Source: Pseudomonadota bacterium (GTDB lineage Bacteria; Bdellovibrionota_B; Oligoflexia; Silvanigrellales; Silvanigrellaceae). From it: a stretch of 46,111 nucleotides of DNA. Location of the stretch: assembly GCA_009926615.1 (NCBI GenBank), contig RFOM01000027.1, forward strand, positions 1-46,111, in the 5' to 3' direction. Under the pieces are notes generated by a model. It ran no database searches. It saw only the letters and a list, made by a program, of their open reading frames with translations, and was not told where the DNA came from. This document shows positions 17,208 to 26,013 of this stretch, in pieces; the first letter of the stretch is position 1, and each line of letters opens with the position of its first letter. A program made the translations under genes and the position numbers.

Positions 17208-18175
17208 TGACCTCGTATCTTCCGTGGGGATCGCAGGGGCAGCTGCCCGATGTTGTGGTCATCCAAAAGAAGACTGCTCTTGAAAGGTACGCGGCGGAAC
17301 TCAAAACCGAGGCTGCGCGTACCTTTTTTCTCAAAGACGGACAGACCGACGACAATCTCCAGACCACTCACAATCAGCATTGTCAGACACTGGATGCACT
17401 CCTGACTTTTCTGACGAGACAGAGTCTTTCCTTCAGTCTCCACACCCTCGACGATTTCACCCCGCAACACGGATACGGACCCAAACACTTTGTCGCCGGT
17501 CAGGACTCGGGTTTGCGCTGCAGGCTGAATCTCATCATCTGCGTCGGCGGCGACGGAACCCTCCTGCGCAGCAGTCATTTTGCGGGCGGACAAACGGCGA
17601 TGGTGGGAATCAATTCTGTTCCGCAGCACTCCGTCGGCCATCTGTGTTCAATTTCACCTGACAATCTTGAAGATAAAATGTCGCAGATTCTCAAAGGACA
17701 ACTCGTTCCGCGGGTTGTCAGACGATTGGGTGCGCGGACAAGCAACGGATATCAACTGCCGTATGCGCTCAATGACATTTACTTCGGCCATCAGCACCCT
17801 GCCTCTGCGAGCAGGTATACTCTGACGGTTGAAGGCCCGCGAACCCGAACGGAAAAACAGCTTTCGAGCGGCCTTTGGCTGGCAACACCGTCAGGCAGTA
17901 CAGCGGCTATTCGCTCCTACGGTCTTGGGATTCTTGAGCCGACATCGCATCAGTTTCTGCTTGCCGTGCGTGAGCCTTATTCTCCGTCCGGACATCACCT
18001 GTCACTCACCCGACTTGTCCTTGACGGCGATGCACAAAGCGTGAGTTTATTTTCACGGATGAGACACGGGCTTGTCTGCGTTGACGGACCTGTCACGGCC
18101 TGCGTTTTGGGATTCGGAGATTCACTGGACGTGGGGCTTCACGAAGAGGGCAGTCTGCGAATCTATCTGAACTGA
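17207..18175 (+). CDS. NAD kinase, NADK2-like
   Basis: A 322-residue ATP-NAD kinase that makes NADP. The catalytic GGDGT motif is at 114-118 (LIICVGGDGTLLRSSH), with ALNDIYFG in place of the common ALNE motif and SGLWLATPSGSTA later. Residues 134-147 read GINSVPQHSVGHLC, which resembles the GINTDPERSEGHLC segment of mitochondrial-type NADK2 more than the GHLGFL segment of classical bacterial NadK. It lacks signal or membrane segments. The start overlaps the preceding chaperone stop by one base, so the two genes form an operon. I leave the symbol empty because nadK normally names the other subfamily. Confidence 0.85.
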   Translation: MTSYLPWGSQGQLPDVVVIQKKTALERYAAELKTEAARTFFLKDGQTDDNLQTTHNQHCQTLDALLTFLTRQSLSFSLHTLDDFTPQHGYGPKHFVAGQDSGLRCRLNLIICVGGDGTLLRSSHFAGGQTAMVGINSVPQHSVGHLCSISPDNLEDKMSQILKGQLVPRVVRRLGARTSNGYQLPYALNDIYFGHQHPASASRYTLTVEGPRTRTEKQLSSGLWLATPSGSTAAIRSYGLGILEPTSHQFLLAVREPYSPSGHHLSLTRLVLDGDAQSVSLFSRMRHGLVCVDGPVTACVLGFGDSLDVGLHEEGSLRIYLN

Positions 18176-18272
18176 AGGGCGCTGCCTTTTCGGGCCGCGG
18201 GCATCGACAAAACCGGCCATCCTGTGATTAGGTTAAGAACACGCGAGCGAGCTGCGACATGGAGACTGAAAA

Positions 18273-18758
18273 ATGAAACACCACAGTTACGGCAATGAGT
18301 TCTACATCACCACCAAGGTCGATCAATTTGTGAACTGGGCGCGCCGCAACTCCCTCTGGCCCTACCCGTTCGGGACGGCGTGCTGCGGGATTGAACTTAT
18401 GTCGGTCATGGGTCCAAAATACGACTTGTCGCGATTTGGAGCAGAAGTCGTCCGTTTCAGCCCCCGACAAGCTGACCTTCTGGTTGTTGCAGGAACAATC
18501 ACCGAAAAAATGGCCCCCGTTCTGAAAAGAATTTACGACCAGATGTCCGAGCCCAAGTGGGTGCTTTCGATGGGCGCATGCGCATCATCGGGCGGCTTCT
18601 ATCGCGCTTATCACGTCGTGCAGGGCATTGACCGCATCGTTCCGGTCGATGTTTATGTTCCGGGCTGCCCGCCCACCCCTGAGGCAGTGATCGACGGCAT
18701 TATGCAGCTGCAGGAAAAAATCAGACAGCAGCGCGATGGCGACGCGTCTCCGGCTTGA
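18273..18758 (+). CDS. nuoB: NADH-quinone oxidoreductase subunit B
   Basis: A 161-residue protein that binds iron-sulfur cluster N2 of complex I, the last electron carrier before quinone. The four ligands are seen: tandem Cys 37-38 ([10 protein letters not shown]), Cys 103 ([10 protein letters not shown]) and Cys 132 ([11 protein letters not shown]). [20 protein letters not shown] is the classical NuoB stretch and argues against a hydrogenase small subunit. GGAG lies eight bases before the ATG. Unusually, no other nuo gene flanks it: nadK is 97 bases upstream and a strong terminator follows 33 bases downstream, so it appears to be a single-gene unit. Confidence 0.93.
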   Translation: MKHHSYGNEFYITTKVDQFVNWARRNSLWPYPFGTACCGIELMSVMGPKYDLSRFGAEVVRFSPRQADLLVVAGTITEKMAPVLKRIYDQMSEPKWVLSMGACASSGGFYRAYHVVQGIDRIVPVDVYVPGCPPTPEAVIDGIMQLQEKIRQQRDGDASPA

Positions 18759-18791
18759 ACGGTCCCTTGCGGGTCAAACGGATTAATCGTT

Positions 18792-18820
18792 AAAAGTACT
18801 CGGCAGCGAGTACTTTTTTT
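18792..18820 (+). terminator. intrinsic terminator of nuoB
   Basis: A perfect hairpin: AAAAGTACTCG (18792-18802), loop GCAG, CGAGTACTTTT (18807-18817), continuing in a run of T to 18820. It lies 33 bases after the nuoB stop and before the response-regulator gene. Confidence 0.9.
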
Positions 18821-18911
18821 GTGTCGTTTTTGTAGAAATTCTGTGCCGCACTTCCCCCGTCCCTCGCGGATCTGCTACAGAAACGAATGGAAAACTGCGG
18901 AGGTCAGTCGG

Positions 18912-19724
18912 GTGACTGAATTAAATTTAACCGTCGAATCAAAAGAATCACGCTCAAGAGTTCTCATTATCGAGGACGATCGCGACCTCAACAACCTGCT
19001 TAAATTCACACTCGAATCAACCAAAGACTATGAAGTTGAGTCTCACTTCGACGGTGAACATGCGCTTGCCCGCATCAGCGCCTTTAAACCGCACCTGATA
19101 CTTCTTGATGTCATGCTGCCTCATACCGAAGGCACTGAAGTGCTGCGGCAGCTGCGCAGAGACCCCGAACTGGCCTCGGTGCCCGTCATACTTCTCACCG
19201 CAAAATCTCAGGAGACCGACAAAATCGACGGCTTTGAAGCAGGCGCGGACGACTACATCACCAAACCGTTTTCGCCGCGCGAGCTTTTGCTGCGCGTGCA
19301 GGCTCTGATGCGCAGAACGGGGTTCAGACTGCACGGCGAAATCTCTTCCTCCGCTGAACTTCAACGACCCCCGAGTTCCAAATTTCCGTCGGAGAATCAA
19401 CTCCCCGCGGACGAAAAACTGATCCGTATAGGTACGCTGACAATCTTTCCTGACATCTTCAAAGTGATGGTTGCAGACGAAGTTGTTGCACTCACTGCCA
19501 CCGAATATCAGCTGCTGCTTTATCTTGCCGAACGCTCAGGACGTCTGCAAAGCCGAGACGCACTGCTTCAAAGAGTTTGGGGATATGAAGGCCAGCTGAA
19601 CACGCGCACTGTCGACACGCATATAAAACGGCTGAGGCAGAAACTGGGTACTGCCGGAGCAATGATAGAAACTGTTCACGGATTTGGTTATCAGCTCACA
19701 GAGAACCACCGCCCCGCAAAATAA
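18912..19724 (+). CDS. OmpR/PhoB-family response regulator
   Basis: A 270-residue two-component regulator. The receiver domain (residues about 15-135) has the acidic pair at 21-22 (IIEDDRD), phosphoacceptor Asp 66 (LILLDVMLP), and Lys 118 (DYITKPFSPREL). A 45-residue linker leads to a winged-helix DNA-binding domain (LTATEYQLLLYLAERSG; RTVDTHIKRLRQKLG; TVHGFGYQL). I chose GTG 18912, with GGAGG eight bases before it; the frame is open 31 codons further upstream but runs through the preceding terminator. A PhoR-like kinase gene lies at 21942-23450 on the other strand and could be its partner. PhoB itself is possible but not proven. Confidence 0.92.
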   Translation: MTELNLTVESKESRSRVLIIEDDRDLNNLLKFTLESTKDYEVESHFDGEHALARISAFKPHLILLDVMLPHTEGTEVLRQLRRDPELASVPVILLTAKSQETDKIDGFEAGADDYITKPFSPRELLLRVQALMRRTGFRLHGEISSSAELQRPPSSKFPSENQLPADEKLIRIGTLTIFPDIFKVMVADEVVALTATEYQLLLYLAERSGRLQSRDALLQRVWGYEGQLNTRTVDTHIKRLRQKLGTAGAMIETVHGFGYQLTENHRPAK

Positions 19725-19763
19725 GGCAGAATGTCGAAAGAAGTCATTCAACAAAACCGGATT

Positions 19764-20918
19764 TCACTTAATCTGATTGACCATCTCACACAGATACTTT
19801 TCGACCTCGTGATCTGCGATAATATTGTAATCTGAATCGTTGTCCTGTTTCGCGGCTCCGCCCGAAGCAGCAAGCGACTGAACAAAGCCTTTGTTGGCAG
19901 ACCAAAAGGATTGGTCCCAGACTTCGTCATTGGAATATTCACCCTTCAAAAATGTTGTCCGCCCCAAATGAAGAGGCGTACCGATATGCGCGAACTTGAG
20001 CGCTGCTACTGCGATCATCCCGTACTTCAAAACATTGTTGTCGGCCAAACCTGACGCTGCACCTGAAGCGGCGACCGAAGCAAGCGGCAAATGCGGAACA
20101 GGATCGTTGGCATGAACATATCTCAGATACTTCTCACGCAATGAAGCAGAAAATTTTCCTGCAAATTCAGTGTTTCCGGTTCTCGGCTGGCCCAAAGTCA
20201 GCAAACCGGCAACATTGACTCCCTGAGCAAGTGCATCGGCTGCGGCGAGAGTTGAAAGAGCTCCGCCCAGACTATGTCCGACAAAAAAAGTCGGACGTTT
20301 TTTTACATTTTCCTGACTCAAAACCGGTTGAATTTCAGGTTTCACACTCTCATAAGCTGATTTAAAACCGCCGTGCACACCGCCGCCGGACGACCCGAAA
20401 CCGCTGCCGGTCATGAAAAAATTAAGATCCGTCATGACTCCGCTGCGACTGTGGGTTCCGCGAAACACGACAAGATTCATTTTTTCCGAGAGCGCGTAAA
20501 ATCCCTGAACCCCCTTGGTCTTGTTTTCATATGTTTTCACAGTGCGGAAGCCGGCTTTCGCAAGAAACTCCGATAAAAACGTTTGGTCGAATTTAAAAGA
20601 TTCGCTTCCTAGTTTGCCGAAACGGGCCAGCAAATATCTGTTGGCCGGCGACAATCCTTCGGACAGCCTGAATGCAAGTCCTGCGGCCGGCTTGCATTTG
20701 TCGCTCATGGGTAAATCATCAAAAGCCCAGTCATTTATCTGCAACGCAGAGTCGGAAGACTGTGCTGCCTGTTTTTTTTCGCTGTCCGGACTGATTTGTG
20801 CATCGGATTTGGCTGCCGGTTCTTTTTTCGGCGCCTGCGCAACAAACTTCTCGCGGGCGCAGCCCGCCAAAATAAAATACAACCCAACCATCCCGAAAAT
20901 CCGGCCGGAAATAGTCAT
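19764..20918 (-). CDS. class 3 lipase-family lipoprotein
   Basis: A 384-residue alpha/beta hydrolase of the fungal-type (class 3) triacylglycerol lipase family. ATG 20918 gives a clean lipoprotein signal (YFILAGC, Cys 20); a GTG 15 bases earlier is possible but its ribosome site is too close. Residues about 25-60 are a Lys/Ala/Gln-rich linker. Family features: VVFRGTHS (oxyanion region), VHGGFKSAYE, the nucleophile elbow VGHSLGGALS (Ser 216), GQPRTGN, and RYVHANDPVPHLP with the probable catalytic Asp 272. The catalytic His cannot be assigned with certainty; AHIGTPLHLG is a candidate. It probably acts on lipids or esters from the outer-membrane surface or periplasm. Confidence 0.88.
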   Translation of the reverse strand: MTISGRIFGMVGLYFILAGCAREKFVAQAPKKEPAAKSDAQISPDSEKKQAAQSSDSALQINDWAFDDLPMSDKCKPAAGLAFRLSEGLSPANRYLLARFGKLGSESFKFDQTFLSEFLAKAGFRTVKTYENKTKGVQGFYALSEKMNLVVFRGTHSRSGVMTDLNFFMTGSGFGSSGGGVHGGFKSAYESVKPEIQPVLSQENVKKRPTFFVGHSLGGALSTLAAADALAQGVNVAGLLTLGQPRTGNTEFAGKFSASLREKYLRYVHANDPVPHLPLASVAASGAASGLADNNVLKYGMIAVAALKFAHIGTPLHLGRTTFLKGEYSNDEVWDQSFWSANKGFVQSLAASGGAAKQDNDSDYNIIADHEVEKYLCEMVNQIK

Positions 20919-21041
20919 AAATCCCCCAAACACCCCCTGCGTATCGGCATGCGGAACCGAAAAAATGACTCAATTTCTTCAAAAAACAGCCGAAGCCAAG
21001 AATGACGCGGCGTTAACGCGAGTCAGCGGAGGACGAAGAAC

Positions 21042-21935
21042 ATGCCGGCCGAACGGATGCTGTCTGCAATCATCACACACTCAGTGAATGCCATTTGGCT
21101 CTTTACGGCGATCGCCGGTTGCACAAAAAAGAGTTCCGGCGGTGCTTCGTCACCGGCTCCGGTTGCAGGCACAGCTGCTCCCGTTATTCCCGCACAGCCT
21201 CCGCAGTCCGGCGACGGCAACGGCGGCACTCTCGAAAGAATTTTTACATATTCTCTTATTTCGTCGGCAGGTGATGTTGTCTTTTGTCAGAACTTTTCAA
21301 CCAAGGCACAAGTTCCGGCGGCCGACATTCAAAGCGTTGCAGATTCAATGGCGATGGCACAGGCACAAGTTCCTGCCGGTGTGCTGAACCCGTTCAGTCC
21401 AAAAATTCTCGGTCTGAGCGTCAAACCCGAAGCCTGTGTGCGCACGTCTGCCTTAATAAAAGACGGGCATTGTGCGGTGACGGCATCGGCCGATACAGCC
21501 ACCGGTAAGGTCACCATCAACACTCAGCAGCGCCTGCTGTGGAAGGATTTGATCATTCTGGGACAGGCCAATTACAACCAGTCCGTCATTGACCAAAAGA
21601 ACAGCGCGATTTCGGGAAAAAATACACTCTTTGAAAGCGTAAAAAAGCAGATTGCCCAACAGCAGGCATTTCTCAACGTGCTGCAAATCGGCCAGCAAGT
21701 CACAACCGGCCAGCAGTCTGAGTTTATTAAAGATGCTCAGGAGATTCTGACAAATCTGCAAAAGCAGTCGACAGACATTCAGGCCGAAATCAAAAAAATG
21801 GAAGACGAATTGATTCCTGTTCAGGATGAACTGAAAAAATCACTCGAAAAACTGACCGAAGCACGCAACACTCTCAAACAGGCATGCACACCCGCCGGAA
21901 TGGGCGCAACTTCAGCCGAGTGGACTGCGAACTGA
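21042..21935 (+). CDS. lipoprotein with C-terminal coiled coil
   Basis: A 297-residue protein of unknown family. GGAGG precedes the ATG by nine bases. The N-terminus is a lipoprotein signal (LFTAIAGC, Cys 27) followed by a Ser/Ala/Pro-rich linker to about residue 60. The middle contains three Cys that could form disulfides in the periplasm. Residues about 185-280 are a long charged helix with heptad character (NLQKQSTDIQAEIKKMEDEL), predicted to form a coiled coil. It is divergent from the lipase lipoprotein (108-124 bases between starts, depending on the lipase start) and convergent with the kinase gene, with only six bases between stops. It may be an envelope spacer or an oligomerising scaffold; that is inference. 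Confidence 0.75.
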   Translation: MPAERMLSAIITHSVNAIWLFTAIAGCTKKSSGGASSPAPVAGTAAPVIPAQPPQSGDGNGGTLERIFTYSLISSAGDVVFCQNFSTKAQVPAADIQSVADSMAMAQAQVPAGVLNPFSPKILGLSVKPEACVRTSALIKDGHCAVTASADTATGKVTINTQQRLLWKDLIILGQANYNQSVIDQKNSAISGKNTLFESVKKQIAQQQAFLNVLQIGQQVTTGQQSEFIKDAQEILTNLQKQSTDIQAEIKKMEDELIPVQDELKKSLEKLTEARNTLKQACTPAGMGATSAEWTAN

Positions 21936-21941
21936 CAGACA

Positions 21942-23450
21942 TCAAAAGGGAGCGTAGGCGCCTATGCGTGCCTGAGTTCTTTGGCGCGGCAGGACTATGG
22001 TGAATACCGTACCGGTACCGGGTTCACTGCGAAGATTAATTTGTCCGCCATGGGCCTGCACAACGTGCTTGACAATCGCCAGCCCCAGTCCGGTTCCCCC
22101 GCCCAGACGGGTGTGACTTTTGTCGACACGGTAGAATCGCTCGAATGCTCTGAGCTGCGCGGAATGCGGAATTCCCATACCCGAATCTTCAACGTAAATA
22201 TTCCACTCGTCTTCAGTCTGACGGACCGAGACTTTTACATATCCGCCCTTGCGGTTGTACTTGATGCCGTTGTCCACCAAATTCAGAAGCACCGAATCAA
22301 AACGCTGTCCGTCGACCGGCAGTTCACTGATTGCCGCAGGTATATCGACAACCACACTCACACCGGCTACCTTCGCTTTCGGCGCGAGGGTTTCACGGAC
22401 ACGCGCGAGCGCAACCGCAATGTCATAGGGCTTGATGGTCAGCGGAATCTGTCCGTTTTCAAGATTGGAAAGCAGAATCATGTCCTGCAAAAGAGTCGAG
22501 ACCTGTTCCGAGTTCCTCATGATGACGGTCAAAAACTGCTGGATGGTATCGGGCGGCAGCATCGGCAGCTGATCCTGCAGCAGTTCGGCATAACCGCGGA
22601 TCGATGCAATCGGAGTTTTAAGTTCATGACTGACGTTGGCAAAAAATTCCCGGCGAAATTGTTCGAGCCTGTGCAAATCGCTCAAATCGAACAAAAAGAT
22701 GAAACACACGGGATGCTGGTTGCCGGACTGAACGGGCACCATTTTTGCGCGAACGCGTTTGGCTTCGGGACCGTCAAGATGGATTGACTCCACAACTTCC
22801 GGCTCAATTGTACCGATAATTTCCTGACTCCGGCACGCGTTCAGGAAATCATGAAAACGGTCATTGAGCTCGACGCTGCGGACAACCTCAATAAAATCTC
22901 TGCCTGTCGGATCACCGTAGTATTCAAGCCAGCGGCGGACAGTGTGATTGATCTTGAGGATTTTGCCTTCCATCGTGCAGAGAATGACTCCCTCTCCGAT
23001 GGCACTGAAGATTTCATCAATACGGCTGTTTTGCTCGCGCGCCTCCTGAATCGAAGTATTCATCCTTCGCCCCATGCCCTGAATTGCACGCGCCAGCCGA
23101 GAATATTCATCATGTCCCAGAATCGGTGCCACCGTTCCGCTCAGATCAAAACCTCCCTGCCGTGTCAGCTGCTGAAGTGCCCGCAAGGGAAGATCGACAA
23201 GCCGGACAAGCGCAAGAAAGGCAATAACCGCGCACAGACTTAAAAGCACAAGCGTCGGCACATACGGCTCAAGCACGGCCTGCAACGCAAGAATAAGAAA
23301 AATGATGATCCACAGTCGGACGTGAACCGACAGGGGAACCAGCAGCCGCAGGAGAATAAGCGAATTTTCAGTGATGCCGCGCAAAGATTTACGCAGTGCT
23401 TTTGTTCGCTCCCTGAGCGACCTTTTGTAGTTCAGCGACCGACGATTCAC
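21942..23450 (-). CDS. PhoR-like sensor histidine kinase
   Basis: A 502-residue membrane kinase. Two hydrophobic segments (about 41-60 and 62-86) with almost no periplasmic loop are followed by a HAMP-like stretch, a PAS domain (about 145-255, EIFSAIGEGVILCTMEGKIL), the dimerisation domain with phosphorylated His 275 (FFANVSHELKTP), and a GHKL ATPase (LLNLVDNGIKYN; DSGMGIP; GGGTGLGLAIVKHVV). The lack of a periplasmic sensor fits PhoR, which senses through partners. The start is GTG 23450, overlapping the dtd stop as GTGA, so it is the third gene of hemL-dtd-kinase. The best candidate partner is the regulator at 18912-19724. Confidence 0.9.
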   Translation of the reverse strand: MNRRSLNYKRSLRERTKALRKSLRGITENSLILLRLLVPLSVHVRLWIIIFLILALQAVLEPYVPTLVLLSLCAVIAFLALVRLVDLPLRALQQLTRQGGFDLSGTVAPILGHDEYSRLARAIQGMGRRMNTSIQEAREQNSRIDEIFSAIGEGVILCTMEGKILKINHTVRRWLEYYGDPTGRDFIEVVRSVELNDRFHDFLNACRSQEIIGTIEPEVVESIHLDGPEAKRVRAKMVPVQSGNQHPVCFIFLFDLSDLHRLEQFRREFFANVSHELKTPIASIRGYAELLQDQLPMLPPDTIQQFLTVIMRNSEQVSTLLQDMILLSNLENGQIPLTIKPYDIAVALARVRETLAPKAKVAGVSVVVDIPAAISELPVDGQRFDSVLLNLVDNGIKYNRKGGYVKVSVRQTEDEWNIYVEDSGMGIPHSAQLRAFERFYRVDKSHTRLGGGTGLGLAIVKHVVQAHGGQINLRSEPGTGTVFTIVLPRQRTQARIGAYAPF

Positions 23451-24022
23451 AGCGCCTCGATTCCGTTCGCAGAAGAACAGTCGAACATCAACGTCACCGG
23501 ACCGTCGTTAATAAAAGAGACCTGCATGTCTGCGCCAAAGACACCGGCATACACGGCACGCCGGCCCGCCTGCCCCCGTGCGAATAAAACAAATTCATCA
23601 AAACAAATCCGCGCAAGCTTTGATGGCAGCGCAGCGGAATAACTTGGCCGGTTTCCCTTGCGCAGATCGGCAAACAGCGTGAACTGACTGACAAGGTAAA
23701 ATCCGGCGGATTCGGGCTGCAGCTGAATGGAATCATTCATGCGTCCCTGATCATCCGAAAAAATTCTCAGCTGTGACACCTTGTCCCACCATTTTGAAAA
23801 CAGCGGCTGAAAAAAAGCCGCCCTTTGTCCGGCAGAAAGGTCCGACAGCCAAGCAACTTGGTGTTCCGTGTCGAATGCATCTGATGCAGCAAACCCGATC
23901 AGCAGAAGCAACCCTGAAGGAAGGACTCCGCAGGAGTCTCCGCCGGCAACCACTTCCGCCTGCTTGCAGCGCTGAAGAACTGTCCGCAAAATAACACTTT
24001 CGGTAAAACTTTTGTCAGACAT
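23447..24022 (-). CDS. dtd: D-aminoacyl-tRNA deacylase
   Basis: A 191-residue enzyme that removes D-amino acids mischarged onto tRNA. Family motifs: ILRTVLQRC at the start of the core, YLVSQFTLFADLRKGNRPSYS (residues about 105-125) with the SQFTL and NRPSY elements, and GVFGADMQVSFINDGPVTL near the end, including the Gly-cis-Pro proofreading site. It is about 45 residues longer than E. coli Dtd owing to an insertion before SQFTL (GQRAAFFQPLFSKWWDKV). ATG 24022 overlaps the hemL stop by eight bases; a TTG start ten codons earlier lacks a ribosome site. Confidence 0.9.
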   Translation of the reverse strand: MSDKSFTESVILRTVLQRCKQAEVVAGGDSCGVLPSGLLLLIGFAASDAFDTEHQVAWLSDLSAGQRAAFFQPLFSKWWDKVSQLRIFSDDQGRMNDSIQLQPESAGFYLVSQFTLFADLRKGNRPSYSAALPSKLARICFDEFVLFARGQAGRRAVYAGVFGADMQVSFINDGPVTLMFDCSSANGIEAL

Positions 24023-25304
24023 TCTGCGCGACAACGTCAACAAGTTTTTCAAGATCAGCCGGCGAATGTTCCGTGCTCAGAAAGCCGACCTCATAGCCGC
24101 TCGGCCCCATGTAAAGTCCCGCATTCAACCAACAGTGATAAATTTTATTGAACAACGCCATATCGCATGCCGAAACCTCCGCGAAATTTTTCGGCAGCGA
24201 ACGGGTTCCGAAGAAGAAGCAGAAAAACGATGATTTGCGGACGTACGCAACCTTGCCGGCATTCTTGGCAGAAGAAAGCTTTGCACTCACCAGCGCATCA
24301 AGTTGTTTTCCGGCAGACTCAAGTTTTTCAAACGCATTCTGCCGCTCCATCTCCTGCAGAGTTGCAAGTCCGGCAGCCATGGCCAGCGGATTTCCGCTCA
24401 GGGTACCGGCCTGATATGCGCGTCCGAGCGGAGCAACATGCTGCATAATGCTTTGCCTGCCGCCGTAGGCCGCAGCCGGCAAACCGCCGCCGACAATCTT
24501 TCCAAATGTCCACATGTCCGGCTGAACCCCGAAGGCCTCGGCCGCACCGCCGCGCGCAATGCGGAAACCGGTCATGACTTCATCGAAAATCAAAACGCTG
24601 CCGTACTTGTCGCACAGCCGGCGCAGGTGGGCGAGAAAGTTATTCTCGGGCAGTACCAATCCCATGTTCGCCGCCATGGGCTCAACAATCACCGCAGCAA
24701 TGTCGTGTCCCCACTGGGCGAAGATACCCTCAATGCCTTCAACTGAGTTATAGACACCGGTAATGGTGTCCTGAACACAGCCCTCGGGAACTCCCGCAGA
24801 ACTCGCCTGTCCCAATGTTGCAAGGCCGCTTCCGGCCTTTACAAGAAGACAATCGGCATGCCCGTGATAGCAACCCTCAAACTTTACGAATTTGCTTCTG
24901 CCCGTCGCCGCACGGGCCACGCGGATTGCACTCATTGTCGCTTCGGTACCGCTGCTCACAAACCGCATCATTTCCATTTGCGGAATCCAGCTGCGGATTT
25001 TTTCGGCCAGCAAAACTTCCTCTTCCGAGGGAGCGCCGAAAGTCAGGGCACGGGTTGCCTGCTTTTGCACGGCCTCGATGACCTTGGGATGTGAGTAACC
25101 CAGAATCAGCGGTCCCCACGATCCGCAGAAATCAACAAAGACGTTTCCGTCAACGTCCGTAAGATACTTTCCGCTGCCGTGCGAAAAGACAATCGGATCT
25201 CCGCCGACGCCGCGAAACGAACGGACCGGAGAATTCACTCCTCCGGGAAAAATTTTCCGGCTGCGCCCCATCAGCTCGGCAGACCTTTGTCGGCTCACAC
25301 TCAT
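24015..25304 (-). CDS. hemL: glutamate-1-semialdehyde 2,1-aminomutase
   Basis: A 429-residue PLP enzyme that makes 5-aminolevulinate, the haem precursor, by the C5 pathway. Features: FPGGVNSPVRSF at the start, SSGTEATMSAIRVARAATGR (PLP phosphate binding), FEGCYHGHAD, VIVEPMAANMGLV, FDEVMTGFR, and the PLP lysine in TFGKIVGGGLPAAAYGG. I chose ATG 25304 with GGAG six bases before it; TTG 25316 overlaps that site. It heads a three-gene operon with dtd and the sensor kinase. Haem supply is consistent with the c-type cytochromes in this window, but no direct link is shown. Confidence 0.95.
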   Translation of the reverse strand: MSVSRQRSAELMGRSRKIFPGGVNSPVRSFRGVGGDPIVFSHGSGKYLTDVDGNVFVDFCGSWGPLILGYSHPKVIEAVQKQATRALTFGAPSEEEVLLAEKIRSWIPQMEMMRFVSSGTEATMSAIRVARAATGRSKFVKFEGCYHGHADCLLVKAGSGLATLGQASSAGVPEGCVQDTITGVYNSVEGIEGIFAQWGHDIAAVIVEPMAANMGLVLPENNFLAHLRRLCDKYGSVLIFDEVMTGFRIARGGAAEAFGVQPDMWTFGKIVGGGLPAAAYGGRQSIMQHVAPLGRAYQAGTLSGNPLAMAAGLATLQEMERQNAFEKLESAGKQLDALVSAKLSSAKNAGKVAYVRKSSFFCFFFGTRSLPKNFAEVSACDMALFNKIYHCWLNAGLYMGPSGYEVGFLSTEHSPADLEKLVDVVAQNV

Positions 25305-25397
25305 TTTTGACTCCAAACTCCAATCGGACAGCTGACTGTGCCATCCTCATTGCAATGAACCATGCATAGGATTCAATGTCCTGCGGAGGCAAGTCGA

Positions 25398-26006
25398 ATG
25401 AAAAAACATCGTTCTCATTCAAGACGATGCCGCGACTTCCTGCAACGGAAAGGTATCCTGCGCCCCGACAAAGCTCTGAACCCTGCGGTGGCCTGCAGTT
25501 TAGCTCTTTTTTCTCTGTCCTGCACCCAAACCGGCCGAAAGTCCGGAGTCAGAGATATTCAAGGCGGACCGCCGCCGCTCGAACGCCTGCAAATGAAATA
25601 TTCATTCGTATTTATAGGTGCTTCAGGAAAAACGTACCCGATATATATGAACGGTATTCTTGAAGTGAAAGAAGGACAAAAAGAGGCCGTCTGGAACTCG
25701 GTCATCGACAGTGACGGCGGCCTTGTCACCGCACAGCAGGAAAGCAAAACCCTGAAGCCCGACAAAAACGTTATTCTCAAAACAACTGCGGCTTCAGCCG
25801 GACAACCCGCGAGCGATCCCTCGACGCTGGTTTTTGTTTCCGGAAATCCTGAACTCGGCAGAGGCCTGAGTCTTTCAGTTCAAAAAGTCGTGGCTTCAGG
25901 TCTTCCCGCATGGAAGGCTGTTGACCTCAAGTATTTCGGCTATGATGCGCAAATTGAAGACAGCTTTACCGGCAACCCGCTGCCCCCTTCGGCAGCAAAT
26001 CCCTGA
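25398..26006 (+). CDS. exported protein of unknown function
   Basis: A 202-residue protein starting at ATG 25398 (GGAGG eight bases upstream); the frame is open 12 codons further. A long basic N-terminus (KKHRSHSRRCRDFLQRKG) precedes a hydrophobic stretch ending in Cys 42 (LALFSLSC), which could be an atypical lipoprotein signal. The rest is beta-rich (MKYSFVFIGASGKTYPIYMN; GILEVKEGQKEAVW) and has no family I recognise. The next gene starts eight bases after its stop, so the pair is probably one operon of envelope proteins. Confidence 0.65.
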   Translation: MKKHRSHSRRCRDFLQRKGILRPDKALNPAVACSLALFSLSCTQTGRKSGVRDIQGGPPPLERLQMKYSFVFIGASGKTYPIYMNGILEVKEGQKEAVWNSVIDSDGGLVTAQQESKTLKPDKNVILKTTAASAGQPASDPSTLVFVSGNPELGRGLSLSVQKVVASGLPAWKAVDLKYFGYDAQIEDSFTGNPLPPSAANP

Positions 26007-26013
26007 TGACATT

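Noticed and set aside
18273..18758. nuoB read as a hydrogenase small subunit
   Set aside because: The RFSPRQAD and [10 protein letters not shown] segments and the tandem Cys fit NuoB; extra cluster ligands of hydrogenases are missing.
24015..25094. several long frames antisense to hemL
   Set aside because: They are shadows of a well supported gene, with no motif or ribosome site.
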